A stretch of 39,540 bases of DNA from an uncultured Oscillospiraceae bacterium (GTDB lineage: Bacteria > Bacillota > Clostridia > Oscillospirales > Oscillospiraceae). The stretch covers positions 1 through 39,540 of the forward strand of contig CAJFVK010000006.1 of the NCBI GenBank assembly GCA_904420435.1, given 5' to 3'. The translations under genes and the position numbers were made by a program. The number at the start of each line of letters is the position of its first letter. The first letter of the stretch is position 1. Below the pieces are notes generated by a model, which ran no database searches, was not told the DNA's origin, and saw nothing but the letters and a program-made list of their open reading frames with translations. Positions 1-9,205 of this stretch are shown here, one piece after another.

Positions 1-11
1 AAAGAGAACAA

Positions 12-50
12 CATACCCGCCGGTGCGTTTTCGCCGCACCGGCGGGTATG
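12..50 (-). terminator. Intrinsic terminator downstream of the EndoQ-UvrD fusion gene
   Basis: 16-bp perfect inverted repeat CATACCCGCCGGTGCG / CGCACCGGCGGGTATG; on the minus strand followed by T-rich TTGTTCTCTTT. Confidence 0.75.
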
Positions 51-72
51 CCCGTTTTCTGAAAGAGGCAGC

Positions 73-3000
73 TCAGAAGAGGCTGAGCTGCTCCGCCTCC
101 CGCTGCCGGACCCGGCCGGCCCGCTCCCGGACCACGGTCTCCGGCAGATCTGAGAGGAAGGGGGAGGGCTCGCCGCCAAAGGTGAGGACCAGCTCCTCCC
201 GGGCCCGGGTCATGCCCACAAAGAGGAGCCGCCGCTCCTCCTCCGGGTCCGAGGGGCGGTCCCGGGACTCCAGGGGCAGCATCCCAGCGGCGACGCCGGA
301 CACGAACACCGCCGGGAACTCCAGCCCCTTGGCGCCGTGGAGGGTCATCAGCCGGACCGCGCCGGACTCCCAGCCCCGGCCCTCCGCCCGGCGGAGATCC
401 GCCTCCTCCCCTAAGGCCAGGGCGCTCCACAGGCTGTCGAAGTCCTCGTAAAACACCGCCGCGCTCTCCAGGCGGGCCAGGGAGGGAGAGGCGCCGTATC
501 GCTCCTGCCAGCGCTCCGCCAGCCTGCGGGGCTTTTCCGCCTGAACCAGGGGGAGCCACTCCGCCGCCCGGCCCAGCCACGCCTCCAGGTTCCCATAGCC
601 CCGGACCGTGTCCGCCAGATCCTCTGTCCGGAGGGCCGGCAGGTCCCGGCAGGCCCGGACGGCCCGCTTTCGCAGATCCGCCGGGCAGTCAAAGAGTAGC
701 TTCAGGGCGGTTTCCAGGGCCGCCGCGTCCCCGGGGCAGAGGAGGAAGCGGAAGAAGGCCAGGAAGCCCCGCACATCCTCCGCCTCCCAGAAGTCCTCCC
801 GGCCGGAAATCAGGCAGGGGATGTCGTCGTGGCGGAGGCACTTCTCCACCAGCTCCAGCTGCCGGTGGGTGCGGCAGAGGACGGCGATGTCGGAGAAGGC
901 CCGGACGGGCCGCTCATGGCCCAGGCTCTGGGCCTCCAGCATGTCCACCCCGCCGGTCATGCGGCTGATCTCCTTGGCGATGAAGATCCCCTCGGCAAAG
1001 TCGTCTGCCGCCTCCACCAGCCGCACCGCCGCTCCCGATGGGCGGCGGGGAACCAGGGAGCGGTCCCCGCCGGGGTTGGGGGCGATCACCGGCAGGGCGG
1101 CGGCCAGCACCTCCGGCGTGGAGCGGTAGTTTTCCTCCAGACGGATCAGCCGCAGCTCCGGGCAGTCCGCCGCCAGCTGCTGAAAGCAGCGGCCCGAGGC
1201 CCCGCGAAAGCCGTAGATGGACTGGTCCGGGTCGCCGATGACAAAGAGGCTCTTGCCGCCCCGGCTCCAGGACCGGACCAGCCGGTACTGCGCATCGTTG
1301 ATATCCTGAAACTCGTCCACCAGCAGGTGGGTGAAGCGCTTCTGCCCGGCGGTGTCCACCGCCAGAGCCCGGGTCAGGAGATCGTCAAAATCCACCGCCC
1401 CCAGCTCCTCCAGCCGGCCGCAGTAGGCCTGGAAGACCTCCTCGTCCAGCCCGGCGTCTTCCAGGGACAGGCCGTTTTTCACCCGGGACACCCCCTGGAG
1501 CAGACGGCCGGGGCTGCCCTTTCTCCCCAGGGACTGGAGGATGTCCTCCGCAGCGGCCAGGGCGTCCCCCCGGCTGATGAGCCGCGCGCCGTCCCCCAGG
1601 AGCTTCAGGCAGATGGCGTGGAAAGTACCGATGGTCATGGCGGCCACCGCCCGCCTGCCCCCCAGCCGCTGCTCCAGCCGCCGGCGCATCTCCCCGGCGG
1701 CCTGGTTGGTAAAGGTGACGGCGGTGATCTCCCCGGGACGGACGCCCAGCTCCTCCACCAGCCAGGCGATCCGGGCCACCAGCGTTTTCGTCTTGCCGGT
1801 GCCGGGCCCCGCCGAAACGGCCGTGACAGCCGCCTCCGAGGTGACGGCCTCCAGCTGCCGGGGATTCAGGGCCTCCGCCTGAGGCGTTTCCGGGACCGCT
1901 TCCGGCGCCGTTGCGTGCTTCTTCAACTCCCGGCGGGGCTTGGGCTTCCCTGCGGGCACATCCAGGCCGAACAGAGAGATCTGCCCGCTGAACCGGGCGA
2001 TCTCGCCGGGGGTCAGCAGGGAGATGACGCCGTACTCCCCGTCAAAGCCGGGGCGGCGTTCCACCTGACCGGAGCGCAGCCGGCGGACGCCCTCGGCCAC
2101 GCAGGGGCCCGCCGTCCGGCGGAGCTCCTCCAGGGGGACCTCCCGCAGGATGGAAAACTCCGAACCCAGGGCGGCGAGCATGTCCTCGTACAATGCCAGG
2201 GTTTTCTTGGACGCGGGGGAGGCGCCGGTGGAGGCGGCGATGACCTCCGGCAGGGGTGCCAGGCTCTCAAAGGGTTTGGCACCCTTGGGCCGGAACCCGG
2301 CGGGCCGGTCCGCCAGCTCCTCCACCCGGTGCTCCACACCGATGGTGAGCTTCTTCCCGCACACCGGACACAGCCCGCCCCGCTCGATGGTTTCCAGGGG
2401 GGTCAGGCACACGCCGCAGTTCCGGTGGCCGTCCAGGTGGTACTTGCCCTCCTCCGGGAAGAACTCCACCGTGCCCAGAAACCCCTCCCCGGTGCGGATG
2501 GAGCGGACCAGCTCCGGATAGGTGCGCCCGGTATCCAGCAGGTCCGCCTCCCGGCCCAACTTGGCGGGGGAGTGGGCGTCGGAGTGGGACACCAGGGTGA
2601 GATGGTCCAGGGCGGAGAGCCGCCAGTTCATGGGCGGGTCCGAGGAGAGGCCCGTTTCCACCGCGTGGATGTGGCCGGTCAGGTCGGCAAAGCACTCCTC
2701 CATGGTGTCAAAGCCGGAAAAGGCGCCGAAGAGGGCGAAGTGGGGCGTCCAGATGTGGGCGGGGATGAACTCCGCCTCCGGGCAGGCATCCAAAGTCAGC
2801 TCCAGCAGGTCCCGGCTGTCCAGCCCCAGGATGGGCCGCCCGTCGGAGCGGATGTTTCCAATGGCCTCCAGCCGCTTCGAGAGCTCCTCCGCCGCCTCCA
2901 GGGAGGGCAGGAGGATCAGGTTGTGGACCTTCCTTGTCCTGCCGTGGCGCTTGTAGATGCAGCTGATCTCCCCGGTGATGACGAACCGGGGGGCCTCGCC

Positions 3001-3228
3001 GGGGGTGGTGTCCGGCAGGCGCAGGTCCTCCCGGAGGGTGTACACCCCCTCCCCGGCGGGAAGAAGCTGCTCCCGCAGTTCCGCGCGCCAGGCGGGGTGG
3101 GTGAAGTCCCCGGTGCCCAGAAGGCCGATGCCCTTCCGCCGGGCCCACCAGTCCAGGTGGGGCAGGTCGCAGTCCCGGCTGGTGGCCCGGGAGAAGCGGG
3201 AGTGGATATGGAGATCCGCGAAGTACAT
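73..3228 (-). CDS. PHP-domain EndoQ-like (TIGR00375-type) nuclease fused to UvrD/PcrA-type superfamily 1 helicase
   Basis: N-terminus MYFADLHIHSRFSRATSRDC (PHP motif), Cys4 zinc-binding CGVC...CPVC, then SAGPGTGKTKT Walker A and LLVDEFQDIN Walker B of UvrD helicases. RBS gggagg upstream. Confidence 0.9.
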   Translation of the reverse strand: MYFADLHIHSRFSRATSRDCDLPHLDWWARRKGIGLLGTGDFTHPAWRAELREQLLPAGEGVYTLREDLRLPDTTPGEAPRFVITGEISCIYKRHGRTRKVHNLILLPSLEAAEELSKRLEAIGNIRSDGRPILGLDSRDLLELTLDACPEAEFIPAHIWTPHFALFGAFSGFDTMEECFADLTGHIHAVETGLSSDPPMNWRLSALDHLTLVSHSDAHSPAKLGREADLLDTGRTYPELVRSIRTGEGFLGTVEFFPEEGKYHLDGHRNCGVCLTPLETIERGGLCPVCGKKLTIGVEHRVEELADRPAGFRPKGAKPFESLAPLPEVIAASTGASPASKKTLALYEDMLAALGSEFSILREVPLEELRRTAGPCVAEGVRRLRSGQVERRPGFDGEYGVISLLTPGEIARFSGQISLFGLDVPAGKPKPRRELKKHATAPEAVPETPQAEALNPRQLEAVTSEAAVTAVSAGPGTGKTKTLVARIAWLVEELGVRPGEITAVTFTNQAAGEMRRRLEQRLGGRRAVAAMTIGTFHAICLKLLGDGARLISRGDALAAAEDILQSLGRKGSPGRLLQGVSRVKNGLSLEDAGLDEEVFQAYCGRLEELGAVDFDDLLTRALAVDTAGQKRFTHLLVDEFQDINDAQYRLVRSWSRGGKSLFVIGDPDQSIYGFRGASGRCFQQLAADCPELRLIRLEENYRSTPEVLAAALPVIAPNPGGDRSLVPRRPSGAAVRLVEAADDFAEGIFIAKEISRMTGGVDMLEAQSLGHERPVRAFSDIAVLCRTHRQLELVEKCLRHDDIPCLISGREDFWEAEDVRGFLAFFRFLLCPGDAAALETALKLLFDCPADLRKRAVRACRDLPALRTEDLADTVRGYGNLEAWLGRAAEWLPLVQAEKPRRLAERWQERYGASPSLARLESAAVFYEDFDSLWSALALGEEADLRRAEGRGWESGAVRLMTLHGAKGLEFPAVFVSGVAAGMLPLESRDRPSDPEEERRLLFVGMTRAREELVLTFGGEPSPFLSDLPETVVRERAGRVRQREAEQLSLF

Positions 3229-3294
3229 AGATGCCTCCCGGCGCCCGCAGGCGCCTGTGATGCCAGAATTTGCGCAAAGGGGGATACGGCGGCC

Positions 3295-3930
3295 CTAGGG
3301 GACCAGGACCTCCGACGGAAGGTCCCTTTCCAGAAGGCAGCGCGCCAGCTCCGCCTCCATATGCCCGGCGAAGGTCCGGTGGCCGGCGGGGGTGAAGTGG
3401 ACGCCGTCATAGGAGAGAGCCACGTTCCATCTGGCCGCGTCAGCAAAGGCCACGCCCAGCCGCTCCGCCGCCCGGCGGTAGCAGTCCCCCAGAAGGGCGG
3501 ACTGCTCCAGGACCGACCGGTCCGTCACCCAGGTGCCGGCAGCCATGGCCGGAGGCGAAACCAGCAGCAGCCGGGTGCCCGCCAGCCGGAGGCCGTCCAG
3601 CCTCAGAAGGGCCCCCAGGAAGGCCTCCATCCGGTCCGCCACCTCGGCGGCGGTGCGCCCGCCGTAGTGGAGGAGATCGTTGGTGCCCAGCATCACCACC
3701 ATGCCGTCCAGTGCGCCGCAGCTGCAGAGCAGGTCGCTGAGATAGAAGCGCAGGTCCGACTCGTCCGGGATCTCCCGGCCGTTCTCCCCATAGTTGAGGA
3801 TCTCCCACCGGGGGGACTGGTTCAGAATCCCCGTCCACCGCTCCTCCGCGCTGTACCGCTCCCCCAGGGGGGAGCGGGGGTCGTAGCCATAGGTGTTGGA
3901 ATCGCCAAAGCACATGACGCGCTGCTTCAT
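3295..3930 (-). CDS. SGNH/GDSL-family lipase/esterase
   Basis: MKQRVMCFGDSNTYGYDPRS (GDS block), LGTNDLL, DGVHFTPAGH catalytic blocks. Start trimmed to the ATG preceded by GGGAGG. Confidence 0.88.
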   Translation of the reverse strand: MKQRVMCFGDSNTYGYDPRSPLGERYSAEERWTGILNQSPRWEILNYGENGREIPDESDLRFYLSDLLCSCGALDGMVVMLGTNDLLHYGGRTAAEVADRMEAFLGALLRLDGLRLAGTRLLLVSPPAMAAGTWVTDRSVLEQSALLGDCYRRAAERLGVAFADAARWNVALSYDGVHFTPAGHRTFAGHMEAELARCLLERDLPSEVLVP

Positions 3931-3996
3931 AAAACCTCCCTGCGCCCTTTGGGCGCCAAGCATGTTCCGGTCCGCCTGCGAGCTGTGATTACCTAC

Positions 3997-4025
3997 AGCA
4001 TACCAGAAAATATCGGATTTTTCAA
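3997..4025 (-). promoter_or_regulatory. Sigma-70-type promoter for the SGNH hydrolase gene
   Basis: Minus strand TTGAAA (4025-4020), 17-bp spacer, TATGCT (4002-3997) in an AT-rich intergenic island. Confidence 0.6.
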
Positions 4026-4149
4026 ATTTTACCTGTGGGAGAATGAAAAAAGTTTTCTGATTTTGCTGTTCCATTCCCCCGGGAAATGTGGTATCCTAGA
4101 CGGCGAAGGAATTTTGCCTGAAATGCTGACGATACGGAGAATCGAAACC

Positions 4150-5094
4150 ATGGACGCTGCGACACTGAAAGAAAAACTGACAGCCGCCCACTATGTGTGC
4201 GACGACGACCTGGTCACCACCCTGCTGGTGGCGCTGAAGCTGGGCCGGCCCCTGCTGATCGAGGGGGCCGCCGGCGTGGGCAAGACGGAGATCGCCAAGG
4301 TGATGGCCCAGGCCCTGGATCGGGAGCTGGTGCGCCTCCAGTGCTACGAGGGGCTGGACGAGAGCAAGGCCCTGTACGAGTGGAACTACCAGAAGCAGCT
4401 GCTGGCCATCCAGGTGAACATGAACCGGGCCAACCCGGAGGAGCTCACCCGCTCCCTCTTTGGCGACGAGTACCTGCTGGAGCGGCCCCTGCTCAAGTCC
4501 ATCCGCTCGGAGAAGCCGGTGGTGCTGCTGATCGACGAGATCGACAAGGCGGACGAGGAGTTTGAGGCCTTCCTCCTGGAGCTCCTCTCGGAGATGCAGA
4601 TCACCATCCCCGAGGTGGGGACCATCCGCTCCAAGACAGTCCCCTTCGTGGTGCTCACCTCCAACCGGACCCGCCCCCTCAGCGAGGCCCTGCGCCGCCG
4701 CTGCGCCTATCTCTACATCCAGTACCCGGATATCGAGAAGGAGGTGGCCATTATCCGCGCCAAGCTGCCGGATGCCAACGAGCACCTGGCGGTCCAGGTG
4801 GCCCAGGCCATCCACGATCTGCGGGAGAACACGGCCATTTTGAAAAAGCCCTCCATCGCGGAAACCCTGGACTGGGTGGCCGCCCTGGAGGCCCTGGGCA
4901 TCAGCGATCTGAACGGGGACGCCTTCCGGCTGACCCGGGGCTTTGTGCTGAAAAACAGCGAGGACCTGGACGCCCTGGACCAGGCGGAGGAGGCCGAACA
5001 GAGTCAAGACAACGCTCACGGCCACCACCACGGCCACAGCCATGAGCACTGCGGGCAGTGCGGCGGCCACAGCCCCGGGGAAGCAAAGGCATGA
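4150..5094 (+). CDS. MoxR-family AAA+ ATPase with His/Cys-rich C-terminal tail
   Basis: GAAGVGKTEIAK Walker A, LLIDEIDKADEEFEAFLLELL Walker B; C-terminus AHGHHHGHSHEHCGQCGGHSPGEAKA. The track ORF start at 829 is an antisense extension. Confidence 0.9.
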   Translation: MDAATLKEKLTAAHYVCDDDLVTTLLVALKLGRPLLIEGAAGVGKTEIAKVMAQALDRELVRLQCYEGLDESKALYEWNYQKQLLAIQVNMNRANPEELTRSLFGDEYLLERPLLKSIRSEKPVVLLIDEIDKADEEFEAFLLELLSEMQITIPEVGTIRSKTVPFVVLTSNRTRPLSEALRRRCAYLYIQYPDIEKEVAIIRAKLPDANEHLAVQVAQAIHDLRENTAILKKPSIAETLDWVAALEALGISDLNGDAFRLTRGFVLKNSEDLDALDQAEEAEQSQDNAHGHHHGHSHEHCGQCGGHSPGEAKA

Positions 5095-6359
5095 GAGCGG
5101 TCTACCTGGAAAAGCTGACGGAGTTCTCCCAGCTCCTGCGCTACGAGGGGCTGGCGGTGGGCCTGCAGGAAACGGCGGACGCCTGCGCCATCCTGGAGGA
5201 GGTGGGCTTTTCAGACCGGGAAACGGTCCGGACCGCCCTGTGCGCGGTCTACGCCAAGTCCCAGGCGGAGCAGGCGGCCTTCCGCAAGGTCTTTGACGAG
5301 TTCTTCCTCAGCCTGGACCAGAAGCAGCTCCTCCGGGAGCGGCAGCTGGAGGAGGCCAGGGAGCTGGCCCGCCGCCAGGCGGAGGCGGAGCGGGATCTCC
5401 AGGTCCGGGGCAAACCCATGGACCTGCGGGAGGACTTGCGGGAGGTCTACATCCGGATGCCGGAGGAGAAGCGGGAGGAGCTGCGGCAGATGATGGAGAA
5501 GTCCAAGGCCAACATCGAGCGCAGCCCGGAGCTCTACGGCAATTTCATCCGCTCGGTGTTCATGCGCTTCCTCCTGGAGCAGCAGATGATGATGGAGGAC
5601 GCGGCGGTGGGCTGCGAGGAGGTGGACGAGGATATGGCCCTCCTCTACCGGGACATCTCCCGGTTCAAGGAAACGGAGATCCCCAAGGCCACCGCCCTGA
5701 TCGCCAAGATCGCTCAGCAGCTGAACGCGGAGCTCTCCGCCCGCCGGCAGCAGGCCGGCCACCGGGGGGCCCTGGACTTCAAGCGGACCATCCGCAAGGG
5801 GCTGGCCACCGGCGGCAGCTTCTACCGCCTGGCCTTCCGCCAGAAGCGCCGCCGCCGGCGGAAGCTGATCCTGCTGTGCGACGTGTCCGGCTCCATGCTC
5901 CAGTTCTCCGAGTTCGCCCCGCGGTTCATCAAGTCCCTGACCGACATCTCGGAGACCTCCCAGACCTTCCTCTTCTCCGAGGGGGTGCGGGAGGTGGACC
6001 CCTTCGCTCTCCAGGATATGAACGCCTTCCGGGACTATGTGAAGAAGTCGGGCCTGTTCGGCAAGGGGACGGATCTGGGCACCGCCCTGGAGCAGCTCTC
6101 CGCCCGCCGGCCGGCGGTGTTCGGCCCCGCGGCCACGCTGCTGATTTTGTCGGACACCAAGACCATCGACCTGCCCCGGGCGGGCCGGGCCCTGCTGGAG
6201 GCCAAGCGCCTGAGCGGGAAGGTCCTGTGGCTCAACCCGATCCCGGAGCAGAAGTGGCCCTACGTCCGCAGCATCCGGACCATGGCGTCCCTGTGCCAGA
6301 TGGTGCCCTGCAGCACCCTGAACGAGCTGGCCTATGCCTGCCGCCGCCTGATGGTCTGA
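5091..6359 (+). CDS. VWA domain-containing CoxE-like protein (MoxR partner)
   Basis: LILLCDVSGSMLQFSEFAPRF (MIDAS DxSxS); start overlaps the MoxR stop as ATGA, the usual MoxR-VWA pairing. Confidence 0.9.
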   Translation: MRAVYLEKLTEFSQLLRYEGLAVGLQETADACAILEEVGFSDRETVRTALCAVYAKSQAEQAAFRKVFDEFFLSLDQKQLLRERQLEEARELARRQAEAERDLQVRGKPMDLREDLREVYIRMPEEKREELRQMMEKSKANIERSPELYGNFIRSVFMRFLLEQQMMMEDAAVGCEEVDEDMALLYRDISRFKETEIPKATALIAKIAQQLNAELSARRQQAGHRGALDFKRTIRKGLATGGSFYRLAFRQKRRRRRKLILLCDVSGSMLQFSEFAPRFIKSLTDISETSQTFLFSEGVREVDPFALQDMNAFRDYVKKSGLFGKGTDLGTALEQLSARRPAVFGPAATLLILSDTKTIDLPRAGRALLEAKRLSGKVLWLNPIPEQKWPYVRSIRTMASLCQMVPCSTLNELAYACRRLMV

Positions 6360-6403
6360 AAAGAAAAACGGAAAGTGTCCCGCCCGGCCTGGGCGGGACC
6401 GGA

Positions 6404-6448
6404 AAAGGCCGGAGGGCTGTACCAAACAGGTACAGCCCTCCGGCCTTT
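6404..6448. terminator. Bidirectional intrinsic terminator between convergent genes
   Basis: 20-bp perfect stem AAAGGCCGGAGGGCTGTACC / GGTACAGCCCTCCGGCCTTT with a 5-nt loop; preceded by a smaller hairpin GTCCCGCCC..GGGCGGGAC. Confidence 0.75.
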
Positions 6449-6465
6449 GTGGCATGTTGTCCCGC

Positions 6466-7152
6466 TCAGCCCCTGCGGCGAAGGGTCCGCAGATAGGCCT
6501 TCTGCTCGGGGGTGATGCGGTAGCTCTCCACCGCCTTCTGGATGGTCTTGTTGTGGACCCAGAGGCCCAGGCGGTTCTCCTCTAAGTAGGGCAGGGCCGC
6601 GGCGTACTGCTTGGCCAGGGCGGTGGCAAAGTACCAGGCGATCATCATGTTCACGTAGTACTCCTCCGACCGGACCGACGCGGCCAGCTCCAGGTACGCC
6701 GGCTGGAACGCCTCGTCCAGGTAGAGGCTCATCAGCATCCCCAGGCCGAAGCGGACGGTGTAGGTGCGGCCGCTGCCAATCCAGCGCTCCAGCTGGCCGG
6801 GCAGCGCCTCCGGCCGCCGGTCGAAGGCCTTGGGGTGGAGCAGGTCGCAGGTGGCCCAGTTGTCCACATAGGGGAGGAACCGCTCCAGGGCCTCCACCGC
6901 CCGGCTGTAGTCCCGCTCCTCCCCGATCAGCAGGCCGTGGAGGTTGTTCTCCTCGTAGGTTTCGTGGGGCAGGGCGGCCAGGAAGGCTGCCGCCTCTTCC
7001 GTCCCGCGGAGGGACTTGGCAAGCTTTCGCAGCTGGGGCATCCGGACGCCGACGACCGTTTCCGGCGGCACCGTGGGCATCAGCCTGCGCTGGAAATCGG
7101 CGTAGCCCGGGTCCGCCAGGGCGGCCAGGCGCGCCGCAATCGATTGGCACAT
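6466..7152 (-). CDS. DNA alkylation repair protein, AlkD-like HEAT-repeat family
   Basis: VGVRMPQLRKLAKSLRG, YEENNLHGLLIGEE, FLPYVDNWATCDLLHPKAF and NKTIQKAVESYRITPEQKAYLRTLRR match the family pattern. Confidence 0.85.
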   Translation of the reverse strand: MCQSIAARLAALADPGYADFQRRLMPTVPPETVVGVRMPQLRKLAKSLRGTEEAAAFLAALPHETYEENNLHGLLIGEERDYSRAVEALERFLPYVDNWATCDLLHPKAFDRRPEALPGQLERWIGSGRTYTVRFGLGMLMSLYLDEAFQPAYLELAASVRSEEYYVNMMIAWYFATALAKQYAAALPYLEENRLGLWVHNKTIQKAVESYRITPEQKAYLRTLRRRG

Positions 7153-7177
7153 GGTTCTCCCTCCTCTCCCCGGGCCG

Positions 7178-8983
7178 TCAGCTCCGGGCGGTCAGAGCAT
7201 CCATTTCATCCAGCAGCTCTCCGAAGAGATCCAGGGCCTCCTGCACCGGGGCGGCGGTGGTCATATCCACCCCGGCGCCCTTCAAAAGATCGATGGGGTC
7301 CTTGGAGCAGCCGCCGGAGAGGAAGCCCAGGTAGTCCTCCACCGCGCTTTTTCCCTCCCGGCGGATCCGCCGGGCCAGGGCGATGGCGGCGGAGAAGCCG
7401 GTGGCGTACTGGAACACGTAGTAGTTGTAGTAGAAGTGGGGGATCCGGGCCCACTCCATGTCGATCTGGGTGTCCAGGACCATGTCCGGGCCGAAATAGT
7501 CCACGTTCAGCTGACGGTAGAGGGCGCACAGGTCCTCCGCCGTCAGACTCTCCCCGGCCTGGCACCGCTGGCCCAGGAGCAGCTCGAACTCGGCGAACAT
7601 GGTCTGCCGGTAGAGGGTGCCCTTGAACTGCTCCAGGAAGTGGTTGATCAGCTCCGCGCGCTCCTGGGGGTCCTCCGTCCGGTCCAGCAGGTGGTACATG
7701 AGGAGGGTCTCGTTGCAGGTGGAGGCCACCTCCGCCACGAAGATCACATAGTCCGCGTACACGGCGGGCTGGTGCTTGTTGGAGAGGTAGGAGTGGATGG
7801 CGTGGCCCATCTCGTGGGCCAGGGTGAACTGGCTGTCCAGGGTGCCGGTGTAGTTGAGGAGCACGTAGGGGTGGACCTTGGGGCCGGCGGAGTAGGCGCC
7901 GGACCGCTTGCCCGCGTTCTCATAGACGTCGATCCACCGGCTCTCATAGCCCTCCCGGAGGATGGCCCGGTACTCCTCCCCCAGGGGGGCCAGGGCCTCG
8001 TAGACGGTTTCCTTGGCCTGCTCGAAGGGGATGCGGCGCTTCTCCGTGGGGACCAGGGGGGCGTACACGTCGTACATGTGGAGCTCCTCCACCCCCAGGA
8101 GCTTTTTCCGCAGGCCCACATAGCGGTGCATCTTGTCCAGATTGTCCCGGACTGTGCGGATCAGGCTGTGGTAGACCTCCACGGGCACGTTGTTCCCGTC
8201 CAGGGCCCGGTGGAGGCTGGAGGGGTAGTGCCGGGCCTGGGAGAAGAACTGGAGCTGCTTGACCTGGGCGGCCAGCACCGCCGCCAGGGTGTTGCGGAAG
8301 GCGCCGTAGCCGGCGTAGAGGTTTTCAAAGGCGGAGCGGCGCAGCTGCCGGTCGCCGCTCTCCTCCAGGGAGGCGAAGGTGCTCTGGCTCAGGGGGTGGC
8401 GGACGCCGGCGCTGTCCACGGCGTCCTCAAAGCGGAGGTCCGCGTCGTTGAACATGGAGAAGATGGTGTCCGGCGCCTGGGCCATCTCACCGGCCTGGGC
8501 CAGGAGCTGCTCCTCCGGGTCGGAGAGGATGTGGGCCCGCCGCCGCCGGACGTTCCAGAAGCTGCGGCGGTAGAGCTCCAGGTCCGGCTCCTGGCGGTAG
8601 AAGTCCTCCAGGGTTTCCTCCGGGATGGCCAGCAGCTCCGGGGTTTCAAAGGCCCCCGCCGCCGAGATCTCCACCCACAATGCCGTGGCCTTGGCGGCTA
8701 TGGCCTGGTAGGCGGCCACCCGGGTGTCCTCGTCGTTTTTCCGCTGGGCGTAGTTTACCAGCTTATCCAGCAGCAGGCCGATCTCCTCGTCCAGCCGGGC
8801 GAACTCCAGCAGGGTCCGGGCCGAGGAGCCCAGCCGGCCCCGGTAGGACGGCAGCTTGGCTGCCAGCGCCTTCGCCTCGTCAAAATCCGCTTGCCAGGCC
8901 TCATCGGAGGGGTAGAGGTCCCCCAGGTTCCACTGGTCCTCCGGCCGCAGCTGGCTGCGCTCGGGAATGTTTGCTGTACTCAT
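7178..8983 (-). CDS. pepF: Oligoendopeptidase F (M3 family)
   Basis: HEMGHAIHSYLSN zinc motif, MSTANIPERSQLRPEDQWNLGDLYPSDEAW N-terminus. Start set 7 nt after GGGAGG. Confidence 0.93.
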   Translation of the reverse strand: MSTANIPERSQLRPEDQWNLGDLYPSDEAWQADFDEAKALAAKLPSYRGRLGSSARTLLEFARLDEEIGLLLDKLVNYAQRKNDEDTRVAAYQAIAAKATALWVEISAAGAFETPELLAIPEETLEDFYRQEPDLELYRRSFWNVRRRRAHILSDPEEQLLAQAGEMAQAPDTIFSMFNDADLRFEDAVDSAGVRHPLSQSTFASLEESGDRQLRRSAFENLYAGYGAFRNTLAAVLAAQVKQLQFFSQARHYPSSLHRALDGNNVPVEVYHSLIRTVRDNLDKMHRYVGLRKKLLGVEELHMYDVYAPLVPTEKRRIPFEQAKETVYEALAPLGEEYRAILREGYESRWIDVYENAGKRSGAYSAGPKVHPYVLLNYTGTLDSQFTLAHEMGHAIHSYLSNKHQPAVYADYVIFVAEVASTCNETLLMYHLLDRTEDPQERAELINHFLEQFKGTLYRQTMFAEFELLLGQRCQAGESLTAEDLCALYRQLNVDYFGPDMVLDTQIDMEWARIPHFYYNYYVFQYATGFSAAIALARRIRREGKSAVEDYLGFLSGGCSKDPIDLLKGAGVDMTTAAPVQEALDLFGELLDEMDALTARS

Positions 8984-9070
8984 GTGCATGCCTCCCTGTT
9001 TCCGTCGAATCGGGGGGATCCGGCCGGGCAGACGCGCCGGCCCACGGGCCCCCGGACTGTGCAAGGCCAA

Positions 9071-9111
9071 AAAAACGGCCGCTTTCCTGGTAGTATACCA
9101 CGAAAGCGGCC
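9071..9111 (-). terminator. Intrinsic terminator after the amidohydrolase gene
   Basis: Minus strand GGCCGCTTTCGTGGTATACTACCAGGAAAGCGGCC followed by GTTTTTTT. Confidence 0.85.
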
Positions 9112-9205
9112 ACAGTGCCATGCCGGAGGGAAAAGTTTACAGATCGGTCAAAAAGAGAGGGGAAAAATCCGAGAAGGGCAGAGAAGACGTCCTCCGGCAC
9201 GCCCC

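Noticed and set aside
829-4149. Upstream 1107 codons of the 1421-aa plus-strand ORF (829..5094)
   Set aside because: Antisense to the EndoQ-UvrD and SGNH genes; composition Gly/Gln/Leu/His-rich as expected for antisense of GC-rich coding DNA. Only 4150-5094 (MoxR) is genuine.
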